Below, piece after piece: positions 9,336 to 20,517 of a DNA stretch of 23,132 nt. The position numbers and the translations under genes were made by a program. Position 1 is the first letter of the stretch. Each line of letters starts with the position of its first letter. Source of the stretch: Haplomitrium mnioides (Eukaryota; Marchantiophyta; Haplomitriopsida; Calobryales); contig JBNGIS010038594.1 of assembly GCA_049999725.1 (NCBI GenBank), positions 1 through 23,132 of the forward strand, given 5' to 3'. The notes below the pieces were generated by a model. That model did not search any database. It had not been told where the DNA came from and saw only the letters and a program-made list of their open reading frames with translations.

Positions 9336-9880
9336 GAGCGAGAGTTTGGAGGTATAATCGAAGAGGTGCTCTTCCTACAAAATGAAAGCACCTTTTGTAT
9401 AAGAGGAGTGAAGTATTTTGAGAGTAGATTCGATGTATATATACAACTTGTTCATTTGTCTAATATGAGAGAAAAGAAATTCAAAGAATTCAAAAAATTA
9501 GGTGTGATGGATAAAGAAGAAGAAATTCTATGTGTATATTTGGACCAAGGGGATGAAGATTCTTTAGAGCTACTTGCTACCATTGGATTTGGAAGTGATA
9601 GAAAGGTGGTGTGTTTACATTCAAGAGAACTCTATTCAACCATTAAGTAGGTTTGGAAGTTAGAGTGGACACAAGATTCAAGACAATGAAGAAGAAGATA
9701 AAACCTGTAGCTCAACCTCTTCCAATTGATTTCAATAAGCAAGTAAGAAAAGCTTCAAAAGAGAAGATTTTGAAAGAGATCTTAAAAACTGTATATAAAT
9801 TCACTCCAACCATATTGAAAGAGCTGAAGGTTGGATCAAGAGAGTTTCTTTTGCCCCAAATAGAGGATGTATTAAGATAG
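9321..9880 (+). pseudogene. Gypsy pol linker before RT
   Basis: Two open stretches, 9321-9650 (109 codons) and 9653-9880 (75 codons), lie in adjacent frames. The second contains TRFKTMKKKIKPVAQPLPID. This matches the RYKTVAKKV-x-PVA-x-PLP block that precedes the RT in this Gypsy clade. The first is acidic and has no recognised domain, although the clade normally has a poorly conserved linker there. The start codons are incidental. Both pieces belong to one former polyprotein. Confidence 0.7.
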
Positions 9881-10355
9881 CAGCTCAAGAAAGTTTAACA
9901 TGAAAAAACAATGGCTTTTGAGTCTCAAAAAATAAGGTCCATGAATCCAAATATGGTCTTACCAATGATTATTTTTAGAGTTTCATATGCAACTTGAGAC
10001 TTGAAGCCAATTCCACTACCAAGAGTTCATCTATCAAAGCTTTTAGACCTCTTGAAAGAGAAAACACATACAAGGATTTTGAAACCATCTTTTTCGTCCA
10101 TATTCTAGTTGATGATTTACAATGTCTAAGACAAGTGAGGCACTACGATTTATTCAAGACATGCAACTAGTAAATCAAGCTACCATCCAAAATACAAAGA
10201 TGGAACCAATTGTTGGAGAGTTTGCATAAGCTTTTATAGGGAGAGTTATCTTTTCTATGGGTGATATCTACTCTAGTTATGACCAATTCCAACTTGCTAA
10301 AGAGAGTAGAGATATTACAACTATGAAGACACCGTTGGGCTTTGTTACGATAAGA
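9881..10355 (+). pseudogene. Gypsy reverse transcriptase, N-terminal part
   Basis: Across shifted frames the sequence gives PMIIFRVSYAT-stop-DLKPIPLP, then LLKEKTHTRILKPS, IQDMQLVNQATI, and from about 10251 FSMGDIYSSYDQFQLAKESR followed by TTMKTPLGFV. The Asp in MGDIYSSYDQ is the first catalytic metal-binding residue of the RT palm. Stops and at least two frame changes occur. Coding similarity stops sharply after TPLGFV near 10346-10355 and resumes at 13323. Confidence 0.88.
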
Positions 10356-13322
10356 AATAGAGCTCAAAATAGGATTATAGAATGTTCAAATACAAAAATT
10401 GGAGCTCAAGCTGACTTGCGTCGACACAACATCAACTTAACAGGACTTCCAAAAGCGACATTGGCATGAATGTAGCGGTACTAGCAAACTAAGAACATTT
10501 TCAATTAGTAGAATTTCATGTATTAGAATCCATATGTAGTAGATTTAGAATTTGAACAATTGCTATACTAGGAAAATTATGAAATGATCAGATAAAAAAA
10601 AAGGCAAGCCACCAAAAAACTCTTAAGCGATACAAAGAAGACAAAGATTAAATCAGCTATGATACAGAGAAGACAAAGATCAAATCAAATATGAAAAAAG
10701 ATATGTACTTTCTAAAGTGAATAGTCTTTATGTTGTGTGAAGTCAAGTTCATGTTTCTATTTTTGTTATGTGAGAAGAGGATATCGGGTATAAAGAAGAG
10801 GAAAGATCCGAAGTTAGGGCTGTGTGTGTGTGTATGTTGTCCTTTCTATTATTGTTTTATAGTTTCTTGTATCTTGTCATTTTTCGAAGTCCTCTAAAGT
10901 TAATCCAGTTTTGAACGTTAAAAGTTCTTTTGCTACATCTTGGTTGGATTGTTCGAGAAGTGCGTGAAGAAAGGTGATGACAAAGATGTTTGTGGAGATA
11001 TTAGTGAAGTGATCTGAACAAGGGAAAGAACACATCAAAAAGAAGTGTTGCAAAGGATCTGTATCAAATCAACAAGTGAGGATCAAAGAATACAAAAGAG
11101 CCAAAACAAAGGCTGGAGTGTGGTTGTAGCACTATTCTTGTGGTGATCTAATACAAGTGAAAAGAAGACTTCAATAAAACATACAAATGTTGAGTTGCAA
11201 AGCTTGTCTACTAGAAGAAATATGAAGATGGAATGAGAAGGCTAGAAATCTGAAGAGAAGATCAAGTGAAGGGAAGAAAAATCAAGAAGCTACTCCAAAG
11301 CATTGAAAAGAGTTCTAAGTGAATGATTGCAAGCCATAGCATTGTTCTCGGGTATGGTGATGCCTTATGTATTGTAAAGTTATGTTAAGAGTTTGTATTG
11401 GTAATAGACATCCTTTTGTGTGTGAATATGTTGTTTTGTTACTAGAGTGTTCATGTTTTGTATTCCCCGTTAGATCTATCTATTGTACATGTTTCAGAGA
11501 GGGTTAGAAAAGGAGACTACCGATCAAGAAAGAGATGTCTTCCTCTCTATTTGTAGTGTGGTTTCTTGTTGTCATTTATACTTCTTGTGTTTGTAATCAG
11601 AAGGAAGAAAAGAAGGGACCATAATAAAAATAGAAGTCTACCTTCCTTGTGATAAATTGTTGTTTCTTCTTCCCTCATCATCGTTATTTATGCTTTCCTT
11701 AACTATTCCAACATAAGTTGAGCCACATCTAAAGATCTAAATCTTAGTCACTACAAGGCACTAAAGAGGTAGGAAGACACATTACCTACTCAAGAAACCG
11801 CTTGGCTGCCTTGGTGTAACTCTATTTAGCAAATGGCTAATTATCTTGATCATATATAAAGAGTAGAATTTGCCTCCATGGTTTGCACTGACTCATATAT
11901 TTTGAATGCATAGATTTGTTAATGTGTATTGTCATTCTTATATTAGATCTATTTTAGTATATACTTTGGCTTTTAACACTTCCAAATGATCATATACGTA
12001 AGAAATTGGTTGTCTCCTACTCACAACACAATCAAGACACCTTCCTACTAGGTGAAATATAGCTCTATAGATAACATTCCCATCAATTTGTAATACAGTC
12101 TGAAAGAGTTGCAACCTATAGATGAATGTTTTCCAAAGTCATTAAAGTACTGGCCCCTACCTTGATTCCTTATGCTGGACACATGTCATCCCTTCCAAAG
12201 TTTGACCGCTCTCTTTTCTATCAAATTTAGTTATGACCAAACAATTTTAAGATTAACTGTAGGATATCCCTTTGATATAGTAGGAGTGATCATCCAATGT
12301 TGTTGAAGCTTGCGATGCCCCACATCTGTAGATGTCCCATTTTCAACTCGGCTCTTTGACCACTAGTTAGAATAAAATCTATAGGACCTCCTTTATATCT
12401 GGTTCACTACCGCTACCCGACGATGTCTACAATGAGGAAGTTGGAGCATTGCACTTATTTAACCATACCACCGATGTCACCCCAAAAAGAGCCGAGACCC
12501 GATCAATTATATATCTCTTTATAGGAACTTCAATCAAACTAGACCCGATAGTATGGTCCGATATCATCACCTGTAGGACCCGATAAAGTTGACCTTTCCT
12601 TGTATCCATATATCGGTCTTCTTCTTGAAACTGCGAGTTCCCTAGTTTTGACTATTAGTATAAGCCATCTGACGCCGTTTTCAATAGGTGTAGTTTGACT
12701 ATTGCCTTAGACAACCCGTACAACATATTCTCTAACCAAAAAATCTTTAGAATATGATCCGAGCTATCGAACATACTTCAAGTTCCAATCAAAACCATTC
12801 GATTGCCACCCAACCTCTACCTAGACGAAGGAACTAGACCTTTACAACTCCCAGCCCTCACACAATATTTGATTACTTCATAGTCTAATTTGATAAATTC
12901 TCCTCTTGATTTCTCCCTAGCCAACTCTCAATCTAAAGAATCCTTGTTCTCGAGCTTTCTCTCATTCTCTTGGCATGAGAGTGAAATTAGTTGATGGCTT
13001 AGGCTCATAACTCTGATTTTCATTGTACACGCTTTTGATCTCATACTTGTTGCATGCAAGAATATTGGTTTCTAGTATTTGTCTTATTCCTTTCTAGCTT
13101 CTATTATGAAGGATTTGTTAAGCTAGTACAGATTCGAGTGGTGCCCTCCAAAGAAACTCGCCTATTCTGAATTAATCATCAACCCCTTCTGATGTCACTC
13201 GCATAGCACGATTACACTATACTACAAATATTGCCTACAGGTAAGTCCCCTCTAATCCTCATTCCACAACAAGGAGAGGGTTCTTCCCCTTATGCCCTCA
13301 TCGAGTTGAAACAAGCTTATTG
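10356..13322. mobile_element. ~3-kb segment interrupting the Gypsy RT
   Basis: The RT reads TPLGFV up to 10346 and resumes with RMCILSQGAT at 13323, so about 2.97 kb has been inserted between neighbouring conserved codons. AGAA at 10353-10356 and 13323-13326 could be a 4-bp target duplication but is too short to prove it. The first half is purine-rich; the part after about 12000 is pyrimidine-rich. No frame over 70 codons resembles a known protein. I see no convincing TG...CA ends or long terminal inverted repeats. CAGGTAAGT at about 13240 is a perfect plant 5' splice-site consensus. A non-autonomous element is the likely explanation; its class is unresolved. Confidence 0.65.
10629..10692 (+). 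repeat. Two-copy 32-bp tandem repeat
   Basis: The unit at 10629-10660 is repeated at 10661-10692 with six or so changes, sharing the block GAAGACAAAGAT. It lies inside the segment that interrupts the Gypsy RT. Confidence 0.8.
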
Positions 13323-14275
13323 AGAATGTGCATTCTATCTCAAGGTGCTACATATATAAGAATGTGGCATATATGATGAATGGGATGAACAAAGTTTTGA
13401 AAGACTTTATCTCAAAAAAAGCTTTGCCATTCTTTCATGACATTCCAATCAAAAGTTGTATAAAAGAAGAGAAGGATGAAGCTTTAGATGAGAGGAGAAA
13501 ATTTGGATCATATTTCAGATTGTGACTAGATTTTGAAAAGACTAGAAGAGGTACATCTTACCTTATCAGGGGTGAAATCATCTTTTGGAGTTTTTGAGGT
13601 TGTGATTGTTGGGTATTTATGTAGTTGGCTTGCTCAAAAACTTGATCAAAAGAAGACTGATGTCATTCAACGACTAAAAGATACATGTAGGTCAACTACA
13701 GAGGTGCACATATTTCTAAGAGCATGTGTTTTCTACCATGTGTAGATCCCTTATTTTGTACATGTAGTAGATCCTTTGTATGATTTGTTGTGCAAAGGCA
13801 ATGAGTTTTGGTGGGAGGATATCCATAAAAGAGTAGTGCAAAAGATGAAGAAATTATTATCTTCTCAGCTTGTCCTTCAAATAGTGAGCTATGAAAATGA
13901 AGAGCTATTAATCTTGGTTGTATTGTTGTTTCTATTGCCATAGGCTGAGCAATTGGGAAAAATAATGAAGAAAGAGATCGATTTGCAATTCGGTTTGGAG
14001 CAAAAATATTGAGAAAACAACACAGAAGTTATCCACAGGTAAATGGAGAGCTATGACGGTGGTTACAGCCATGAAAGCTGAGAAAAAATACCTTGTTGAA
14101 GCACCACTGATTGTGGAAACAGATTGTTTACCTTTTTTGGGGATGATTATCAATTGCAACAATTGCAATGTTGCATTGGATTGCTTATATCAAGTCTTTA
14201 AATCTTGAATTCAAGCATATAGCAGAGAAGGATAATCTAATAGCACATATGCTCTCTTGAGCTTGATATAAGCTA
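13323..14275 (+). pseudogene. Gypsy RT C-terminal part and RNase H
   Basis: It opens RMCILSQGAT in one frame and shifts to VAYMMNGMNKVLKDFISKKA and PFFHDIPIKS. In this clade the catalytic pair reads FLDDIPIKG. Here the first Asp is His (FHDIP), so the active site is lost. Then come EEVHLTLSGVKSSFG, STTEVHIFLRACVFYHV and VDPLYDLL (connection). The RNase H part gives AIRFGAKILRKQHRSYPQVN near 13980, IVETDCLPFLGMI near 14112 and WIAYIKSLNLEFKHIAEKDN near 14180-14240. Numerous stops and frame changes break it. Confidence 0.9.
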
Positions 14276-14316
14276 AGGAGGAGATTACTGAGGATATTGA
14301 TGATGTAGGCACTGAA

Positions 14317-15631
14317 GTGACTAGATATTGGCTATTATTTGAGTACTTTGTGGAGGAAGTCAGAATGGAGTCAAGCCCAATTCAAGCAAGTGAGAGAACA
14401 ATCCTACAATTATATATTAGCAAGAGGCTACGTATGGAAGAGGTGAAAAGAGGCCATGACATACCAAGAACGGTGATAGGCAAGAAAGATGTACAAACAC
14501 AACTTCTCAATGAGTTTCATAGTAGTATATGGACTAGGCATAGGGGTATTTATGGGACCTTTGCTAAGTTGAAAGAAAAGTATTGGTGGAAACATATGTA
14601 TAGAGATGTGTTTGTATTTGTTGAGTTTTGTCATACCTACGAAATGTATTCAAAGATTTAACACACAGATGGTTTACATCCAACGTATCCCCTTTCTTTA
14701 CATTATAAAAGGGTGGTGGATTTAATTTTTATGCCTTTTTGGATGTGTCATATGAAGTATTTGGTCCTAGCAAGAGAAGATTTATTCAATTCATTTGAAG
14801 GAAGAGCATTAAGAACCAAAACAATATAAAATATTTGTTGATTCCTGCTAGAGGATGTGGCTTCAAGATATGGTTGTGTGGGAAAGATTATAGCTGATAG
14901 AGGAGAATTGAACACTCATGAAGCTAGAGATTTCTTTCAAAAATATGGGTTTAAGCTGGCTCTCACCACAATATATAATCTTAAAGGGAATGCTAAAAGC
15001 GAGCATGAACATCCTCCCATTGTCAAGGCTCTTGTCAAAGCATATAGAAGGAGAGCAAGTGAGTAGGCAAGGTTGCTACCATTTGCACTTTGGGCTGATA
15101 ATACTACTCATAGTTCATTGATTGATTATATGCCAATTGAGTTGATGCAAGGGCAAAAACCAATCATGCCTATTGAGGAGAGTATATTTAGTTGGAGTGT
15201 CTTGCCTTGGCAAGATCAAATCTCACAAGAGAAGCTTCTGGCACTTCAAATTCAATAGTTAGAGAGGAGGTATCAAGTGGAAAAGCTGAAAAGAGCAAGG
15301 TTGAAAAACAAAAGAAAGATTTGATCAAAAACATAGATTGAAACCACGTGATCTACAAGAAGTAAATTTAGTATTGTTATATGATTGTAGCTTAGAAAAT
15401 CAGCATAGTACAATTTGGAAGTTCTCCAAATGTTGGTTTGGACTATATATAGTAGTGATTTTGCATGACAATGTTATATATACCTTGAGAGAGTTGGATG
15501 GGACTTTGCCCAAAGTTCCAATTGCAAGAAAGTGGGTGAAATGTTTTAAGCAAAAAGATCAAGAAATTGCTTTGGAGGAAATTGGAGATGATGTGCCAAT
15601 GTTTGAAGGGGAAGATGATCCAATAGAATAA
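14317..15631 (+). pseudogene. Gypsy integrase
   Basis: Residues encoded at about 14490-14640 form the HHCC zinc domain: LLNEFHSS, RHRGIYGTFAKLKEKYWW and VFVEFCHTY. The last cysteine is Tyr (codon 14638-14640). The catalytic core follows: VVDL (Asp at 14719-14721), IIADRGEL (Asp at 14896-14898) and AKSEHEH (Glu at 15001-15003), all three acids kept. RLLPFALWADN-like and MPIELMQGQKPIMP follow near 15070-15170. Stops lie at 14659, 15064 and 15256. An extra A near 15313-15316 shifts the frame into HRLKPRDLQEVNLVLLYD, then WFGLYIVV and LRELDGT, a C-terminal barrel-like tail. The frame closes with TAA at 15629-15631, which I take as the pol end. Confidence 0.92.
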
Positions 15632-16539
15632 GAGGAGGACTTGACTCTTGAAGAAGAAACAATTTGATGTTGACCAAAACATCTTCTTTCTTTGTGCCTA
15701 CCTGTGAGAAGGTTTTCAAATGGAAAAGATTGGAAATGGCTATTCAAGGTTATTATTTTTGGAAACAATGAGCAAAATGAAGTAAAAGAAATGAAAAAAT
15801 TCTGAAAACTTGCTCAATTGGTGACTAAGAGCTATACAGAATGAATCAAATGTTGCTTTGAGAAATGGAGCATGAGAGACAAACTTATAAGAATCCAAAG
15901 TTAGGCAACGAAAACTTTTTAGAAATGGTGTTTTGAAGAATATATTGGATCCGATCCATTGAATCGAAATCAAACATTTTACCATTGTTGAATCATGGAA
16001 GGGGTATCGTAGTGATAATAGCGAGAAAGAGTGGTTAAGTGGCTAGTGAAAGTCTTGAAGTTTATTTCACAAGCCAAGTCTAACATCATTTTGAGAGGAA
16101 GAGGGAGTAAGTGCATTGGTATGCACTAATCTTAGAGGAAAAAAAGTGCTCTTTGCACCAATTAAAGAGGAGAGAGAGCCAGAGCCAACAAATTGCAAAA
16201 AAGAGATGTTGTCGAAAAGAAGAGGAGAGATCTCTTTAGAGCCTTCAGGCCTAGTAAAAGTATTTCATCTTCCAAAGATCTTGTATGATCTAAGGAAGTG
16301 TCTACAAAGGAGGAGCTTGTAGAGATTCATAGGGTATATGTCAGATCACAATATGGGAGCAATGATCCAAATGGAAGAAATTAAATAGATTGAGATCCTT
16401 GATGGGAAGTTCGTGCTCATTATATGAGAGATATCCTTATATTTTTGGCACCAAAGTGTTCTAAAAGATCTACGGATTGCTAAAGGAAGATTGCCTTGAT
16501 AGAATGCTCAAAGAAGATGAACATTTGGTTTACTTGGTG
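15632..16539 (+). other. Region without recognised gene after Gypsy pol
   Basis: A short open frame at 16116-16322 (68 codons, Lys- and Glu-rich) and others of similar size match nothing I know. This would be the place for the 3' untranslated region and the right LTR of the Gypsy element. No partner copy of any part is visible in the window, so an LTR cannot be called. The composition is A+T-rich, and purine-rich on the plus strand from about 16050 to 16400. Confidence 0.45.
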
Positions 16540-16805
16540 CTATTACGAATGAAAGGTTTAAGATCCAAGAAGTGGTGGATTCATTATTGGATCCATTCCG
16601 ATTACATTGCTATTTCACTTAAGAGAGGGCATAGAGGGAGGATCCCTACTTTGAGTCAGTGTATTCCTTTGGTAAGCGATGGACTACTAAAAGCGTCAAG
16701 TGTGATGGCGAGTATATTGGGAAGAAAGATGGCTTCTGTTGAATCATATAACTCCACTTGAGAAGATCGAGAAGGTGAACCCTATGCGCATATAAGATCA
16801 TAGAT
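16540..16805 (+). pseudogene. Possible upstream piece of the DUF7869-type gene
   Basis: One frame at about 16638-16730 reads EDPYFESVYSFGKRW, then VKCDGEYIGKKDGFC, and stops. A shifted frame continues ITPLEKIEKVNPMR into the 30-bp repeats. The closely spaced Cys, Gly, Tyr and Lys look like a decayed protein rather than random sequence, but I do not recognise the family. Whether it belonged to the gene downstream is inference. An alternative open frame at 16477-16761 overlaps it and looks like a shadow. Confidence 0.3.
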
Positions 16806-16955
16806 TGAACCCTATGCGCGTATGGGGTCAATGAGTGAACCCAATACGCGTATAGGATTAAGGAGAGAACAACTTGCGCGCAAACAATCAAAGAGGGAAT
16901 CCAGTGCTCGTAGGGAATTCAAGAAACAAACTTTTGCAAGCACAAGATCTTTGTT
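16776..16955 (+). repeat. 30-bp tandem repeat with palindromic core
   Basis: Units start at 16776, 16806, 16836, 16866, 16896 and, very diverged, 16926; each is exactly 30 bp. The best-kept units contain CCTATGCGCATATAAGAT, CCTATGCGCGTATGGGGT and CCAATACGCGTATAGGAT. All approach the palindrome CCTATGCGCATATAGG. In one frame the units give 10-residue repeats with an NP(M/I)R(V/I) core. In the frame that stays open they give EPYARMGSMS, EPNTRIGLRR, EQLARKQSKR and ESSARREFKK. Similar words reappear at 21152-21304. Confidence 0.9.
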
Positions 16956-17370
16956 GCCGATCAGGCGGTCAAAGTTGAATCTTTCTTCAGACTACTCCAA
17001 GAGATCAATAGAAAGATGTTCAACTCAAAATTTCCAAACGGTTGTGGACCTCTCTTTGTTCTCATCTGAAGGAGACCTCGATATTCATGATCAAAGTGTG
17101 TTTGTTCCAACACCAAAAAACATACAATATGTGGATGGTTTCAATTTTGGAGATGAATCGTTGTCCCCAATGACACCACTCAAAAAACGAGTGATTTCAA
17201 TTCAAGTTCAACCTTGCAATGAGATTGGGAAATCTGAAACAAACCGAATTTTTTTGGAGGAGTCTTCAGACGATAGTTTGGGAAATGATTCTAGCAAAGA
17301 GTCTCAATCAATCAATATTTTGTTGGAGCTATCGCAAGAGCACCGATTATGTTACAAAAGAAATTCTTAA
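16822..17370 (+). pseudogene. Unrecognised open frame, likely N-terminus of DUF7869-type gene
   Basis: A 182-codon frame, the longest open one on the plus strand, begins inside the 30-bp repeats. Its first 80 residues are very rich in Arg, Lys and Ser and keep a 10-residue rhythm. The rest is acidic and Ser-rich, with ESSDDSLGNDSSKESQS near residue 150. No known domain is visible. A low-complexity, charged N-terminus before a zinc-binding region is common in proteins related to mobile elements. I place it with the DUF7869 remnant because it lies immediately upstream on the same strand with no other boundary between them. The ATG at 16822 is only the first after a stop. Confidence 0.45.
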
Positions 17371-18286
17371 TAATTGAGATATTGATCAAGATTCAGTTTT
17401 AAAATGGTGTAGCTCTTCCAATCCTCAAAGAGTACCTCACCATTTGAAAAGGTTTTGTGCAAAAACAAATAGTGCTTACGATGATGATCAAGATCTTCAA
17501 GGAAATGAATTGTCTCTGATTGTTGGATTTGCCTATGAATAGAATCGACTATCACAACTTAAGAATTCTTTGTCTCGGCCAAAACCCAAACGGGTAAACA
17601 CCTTAAGTGAAAATTCTTTGCAAAAAGTCTATTCTGACGAGAGCTTTGTGAAGAAAAAGCTCAATACAATGTCAATTTCTAAATTGAAGAGAATTTCATG
17701 TTGTTAAAATAATTGTTTGTCATTGTCCAAGACAAATTTTTTGAAAACTATGAGAGAAATGTATTTTTGACAAAGCATGAAGAATCAAGATATCACATTA
17801 TAGTGGGGAATATTAAACAAAAGCTTTGATGTTTAAAATTGGTTTACTTTGCTTGGTGGTACTGTTGTCTATAGAAGAGCCTTCAAATTAATATTATAAG
17901 CAGTAAATGATAGAATCCAAATGATTCAAAATCTCAAAAACGCAAATCCTAGAGCATTTTTGGAAAATTTAAAGAGAATTATTCGGTAAAGGAGTATTTG
18001 TGTATGAGTAGATGGACAATTTTTTCAGAGACACTGTGAGAGAATGCCCACTCAAGAAGTTTATAACTTGCTTGATAATTTCTCAAAATGGGAAGTTTAT
18101 GACTACTACAGAGCTTATTTGAAAGAGAAAGATCCTCATTGTATTCTTAGTTTCTCGAGTTTTACAAAACATTGGAGAGCTTATTTCCCAAATGTAAAAG
18201 TTCCAAAACGTAATAGATTTTCTATTTGTGAAACATGGGAAGAAATGAAATCATTGTCAGAAAAAATCCGTCTTGGAGTCCGATAA
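17371..18286 (+). pseudogene. DUF7869-type protein, N-terminal region
   Basis: In one frame near 17690-17950 the sequence reads KRISCC-stop-NNCLSLSKTN, then LKTMREMYF, NWFTLLGGTVVYRRAFKLIL and VNDRIQMIQN. This fits the Cys-rich start and the G-x-x-V-C-x-x-AF block of DUF7869 proteins, with the usual Cys replaced by Tyr. From 18044 to 18286 an open stretch reads NLLDNFSKWEVYDYYRAYL, then FTKHWRAYFPNVKVPKRNRF and ICETWEEMKSL. It matches the block W-x5-FP-V-x-P-x5-F-x-C-x2-C, with the second Cys changed to Trp. About six in-frame stops break the first part. Similarity ends near 18286. Confidence 0.65.
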
Positions 18287-19997
18287 AGGTAACAAATTTC
18301 TTCTCTTTTGAAACCTTTGGTTAATCCATGCTATTTTCTTTAGACTGAAAGCTTGGTTCTAGAGATGTTATATTTTCTCAACATAGTGCTAAAAGATGTT
18401 TGTTTTGTTAAGTTGTTCAACAAACAAGATTTGACTCAAATGATTCTTAGCAACTTGAGTTGTGAGAAGAGAGTGGGTATATTATTTTTAGTTTGAATCC
18501 AAACCTTGTCTATAATCAAATCAAATGAGGAAACGAATCTGATTCTTGGTAATGACCTTAGTGTAGTATAGAAGTGATCCCGACAATTGGAGATTTACCC
18601 TTCTTCGGGTTCTTTTACTCGGGGAGGATAGTGGTTTTGTGACAAAAGAATCTTATTTCTTAGAGAAATCTTCACTTTCAGAATTCAGGACAATCCAGGG
18701 TTCATGATCGCCTTCCCCAAGCTCCAAATCGGATTCCAGAATCTTGAATCGGATTATACCAAGCCCAAAAACCAATTCCGAAGCACTGCTTCTGGTTCTA
18801 TCTGACACTTCCAAAGCACTATTTATGACCCTGTTCCACCAATAGTCCAATGCCGCAGTCAACTGGGAAGTTGGAATGCCTCGTCCTTCTCTGTCCTTTA
18901 TTGTACTTTCCCCCCACCGTACGTTGACCTGACAACTATGCGACACTGTTGCTGTCGTTTCTTCTGAATTTTGTCGCTTCCCGACAAATTGTACAGTTAG
19001 GAACGCAGCCGTCCGACGCTGTTTTCTTCCTAGAAGATTGACTGTCGTTCTGATGGTTCATTCGGACTTCGAAAATCTCTCTTCGGACTTCAACCCCTTC
19101 TGATTCCGAATCCGAACATCTGACTCATAGCGTAAACTTCCGCTAGACACCTCCTTTCGCCACGCGTCCTTTCGATGCTTCAGATCCTTCTGATCTCCTT
19201 TCCGCGTTCGCTCTTCTGACTCCCACTTCCACCAAATTTATGCTTTATTTATGCTCGCGCATCATTTGAGCAATCCGTTTTCTCCGTTGCGAATCACAAG
19301 GATAAAGGAGAAGCTTCTCTAGCTCTCCTATCTTCTTCTTTTCTCTCTCCTTCCTCTCATAGCTAGTTACGTCAAGTCTTCGGATTAAAGGTTCACACTT
19401 TGAGCAAAGGATTGGAAATTCTCAATGATTTCCAGTCCGTCGACTGGAACTCAACCCCACAGATCCGTCAATCTGCACGGCTAATTCTCACCGATTCTTC
19501 CCTTTCATCCTTTTGCCTTTTCTACAAGGCTCCTACTCGCCTCAGCGATCAGGTAGGCCCTACGATCCGCTCGAGATACACCTCCCTACCGCAGTCGACT
19601 CCCTTCCTGGACAACTTTGCTGATTTTTAACACATCATCCATTCAAAGTCAAATTTCTGAAAAGCTTAAGCCGATTCTGCCTTCTTTCTCCAGACGACAA
19701 TCCGCACATTCACATGAACAAGAAGGCAATCAAATTAAGTTCCTTTCCTTCATCCAGAACAAATTTCCTTTATGTTCTCGCTCAGGCGGATTCTCTTCCT
19801 CACTCTAGATCAGATGACAGAATACAATCTTTACACAACTCAAAATCTTCTTGAATGAATTCTCTACTTAACATGTGGCACAAAACAGCCACCGCTTCTA
19901 TAATCAGCGAAAAGCAACCCTCAGCTTAAAGTCGTGAGGAGACTATCTGAATCCTCTCAATGGATATGTCGACGAAGTCTTCATCTCGAAAATCTCG

Positions 19998-20137
19998 GCA
20001 GCAATCTTGTAGTGATGACTGTATCCTTACTTCTAATCCAAACTTTTTGTATGATAGCTCTTTAGAAAGCCCTTGAAAAGACCTTTCCAATGAGTCTAAG
20101 AACTCTTCCTTTGAACTTGAATTGACTCTTCAAATGC
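19998..20137 (+). repeat. Diverged direct repeat, copy 1
   Basis: This copy pairs with 20377-20517. Shared words in the same order include GCAG..ATCTTG, TAGCTC.TT.GAAAGC, CTTTC, and TTTGAA.TTGAAT followed by TCTTCAA. The copies start 379 bp apart. Word-level agreement is clear although many single bases differ. Confidence 0.7.
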
Positions 20138-20376
20138 ATCTTTCTAAAAATAGTAAATTTTCCTAGTCTGAAAAGCGGATTGAAGTTCCAAATCCGATGC
20201 GACACTTCTGATAAATATACTCATGGATGATTGCTTGAATTTTAATCCGAAGCCATGCTTTCATCTTCTTTAGATTCCAAATCGGATGTCTTCAAATCTG
20301 ATCTTCCATTCCATCCAAATCTGAACTTTCTTTTAGATACACTCAGTCCGATGTTACCCTTTGGATGCCCATAACT

Positions 20377-20517
20377 GCAGTCATCTTGCAATGGCCACTG
20401 CGTTCTTGTTTCTCAACCAAAATGAGCGTTTAATAGCTCGTTGGAAAGCTCTCAAGAAGGTCTTTCTTTTGGACGTGTCAGATTTTCATTTGAAGTTGAA
20501 TCAAATCTTCAATGACA
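20377..20517 (+). repeat. Diverged direct repeat, copy 2
   Basis: This is the partner of 19998-20137. The best-kept block is TAGCTCGTTGGAAAGCTCTC against TAGCTCTTTAGAAAGCCCTT. No matching coding frame is visible in either copy. Confidence 0.7.

Larger units (their letters stand above)
9046..15631 (+). mobile_element. Decayed Ty3/Gypsy retrotransposon pol region
   Basis: Plus-strand remnants appear in the Gypsy order protease, RT, RNase H, integrase. That order, together with the D-x-Y-x3-D-Q and QGAT motifs of the RT, separates it from Copia. Gag, both LTRs and the catalytic DTG/DSG of the protease are not visible. The element is interrupted by about 3 kb inside the RT and carries stops and frameshifts throughout, so it is inactive. 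Its wording (FGAK, WIAYIKSLN, ADRGEL, THSS-x4-MP-x-ELM-x-GQKP) matches a distinctive Gypsy clade that I associate with non-seed plant and some oomycete or fungal genomes. Confidence 0.92.

Noticed and set aside
16646-16891. Minus-strand frame with repeated LYAHRVH-like units
   Set aside because: The repetition only reflects the 30-bp DNA repeats; the plus-strand frame extends much further and lies upstream of the recognised protein.
18653-18946. Minus-strand open frame of 97 codons
   Set aside because: It has no recognised motif and lies in a TCGGA-rich, biased segment where chance frames are expected; kept only as part of the described insertion.
19400-19808. Two adjoining plus-strand frames of 76 and 63 codons after a C/T-rich promoter-like stretch
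   Set aside because: The first has no ATG of good context or known domain, and the sequence after both frames is full of stops. A gene is not supported.
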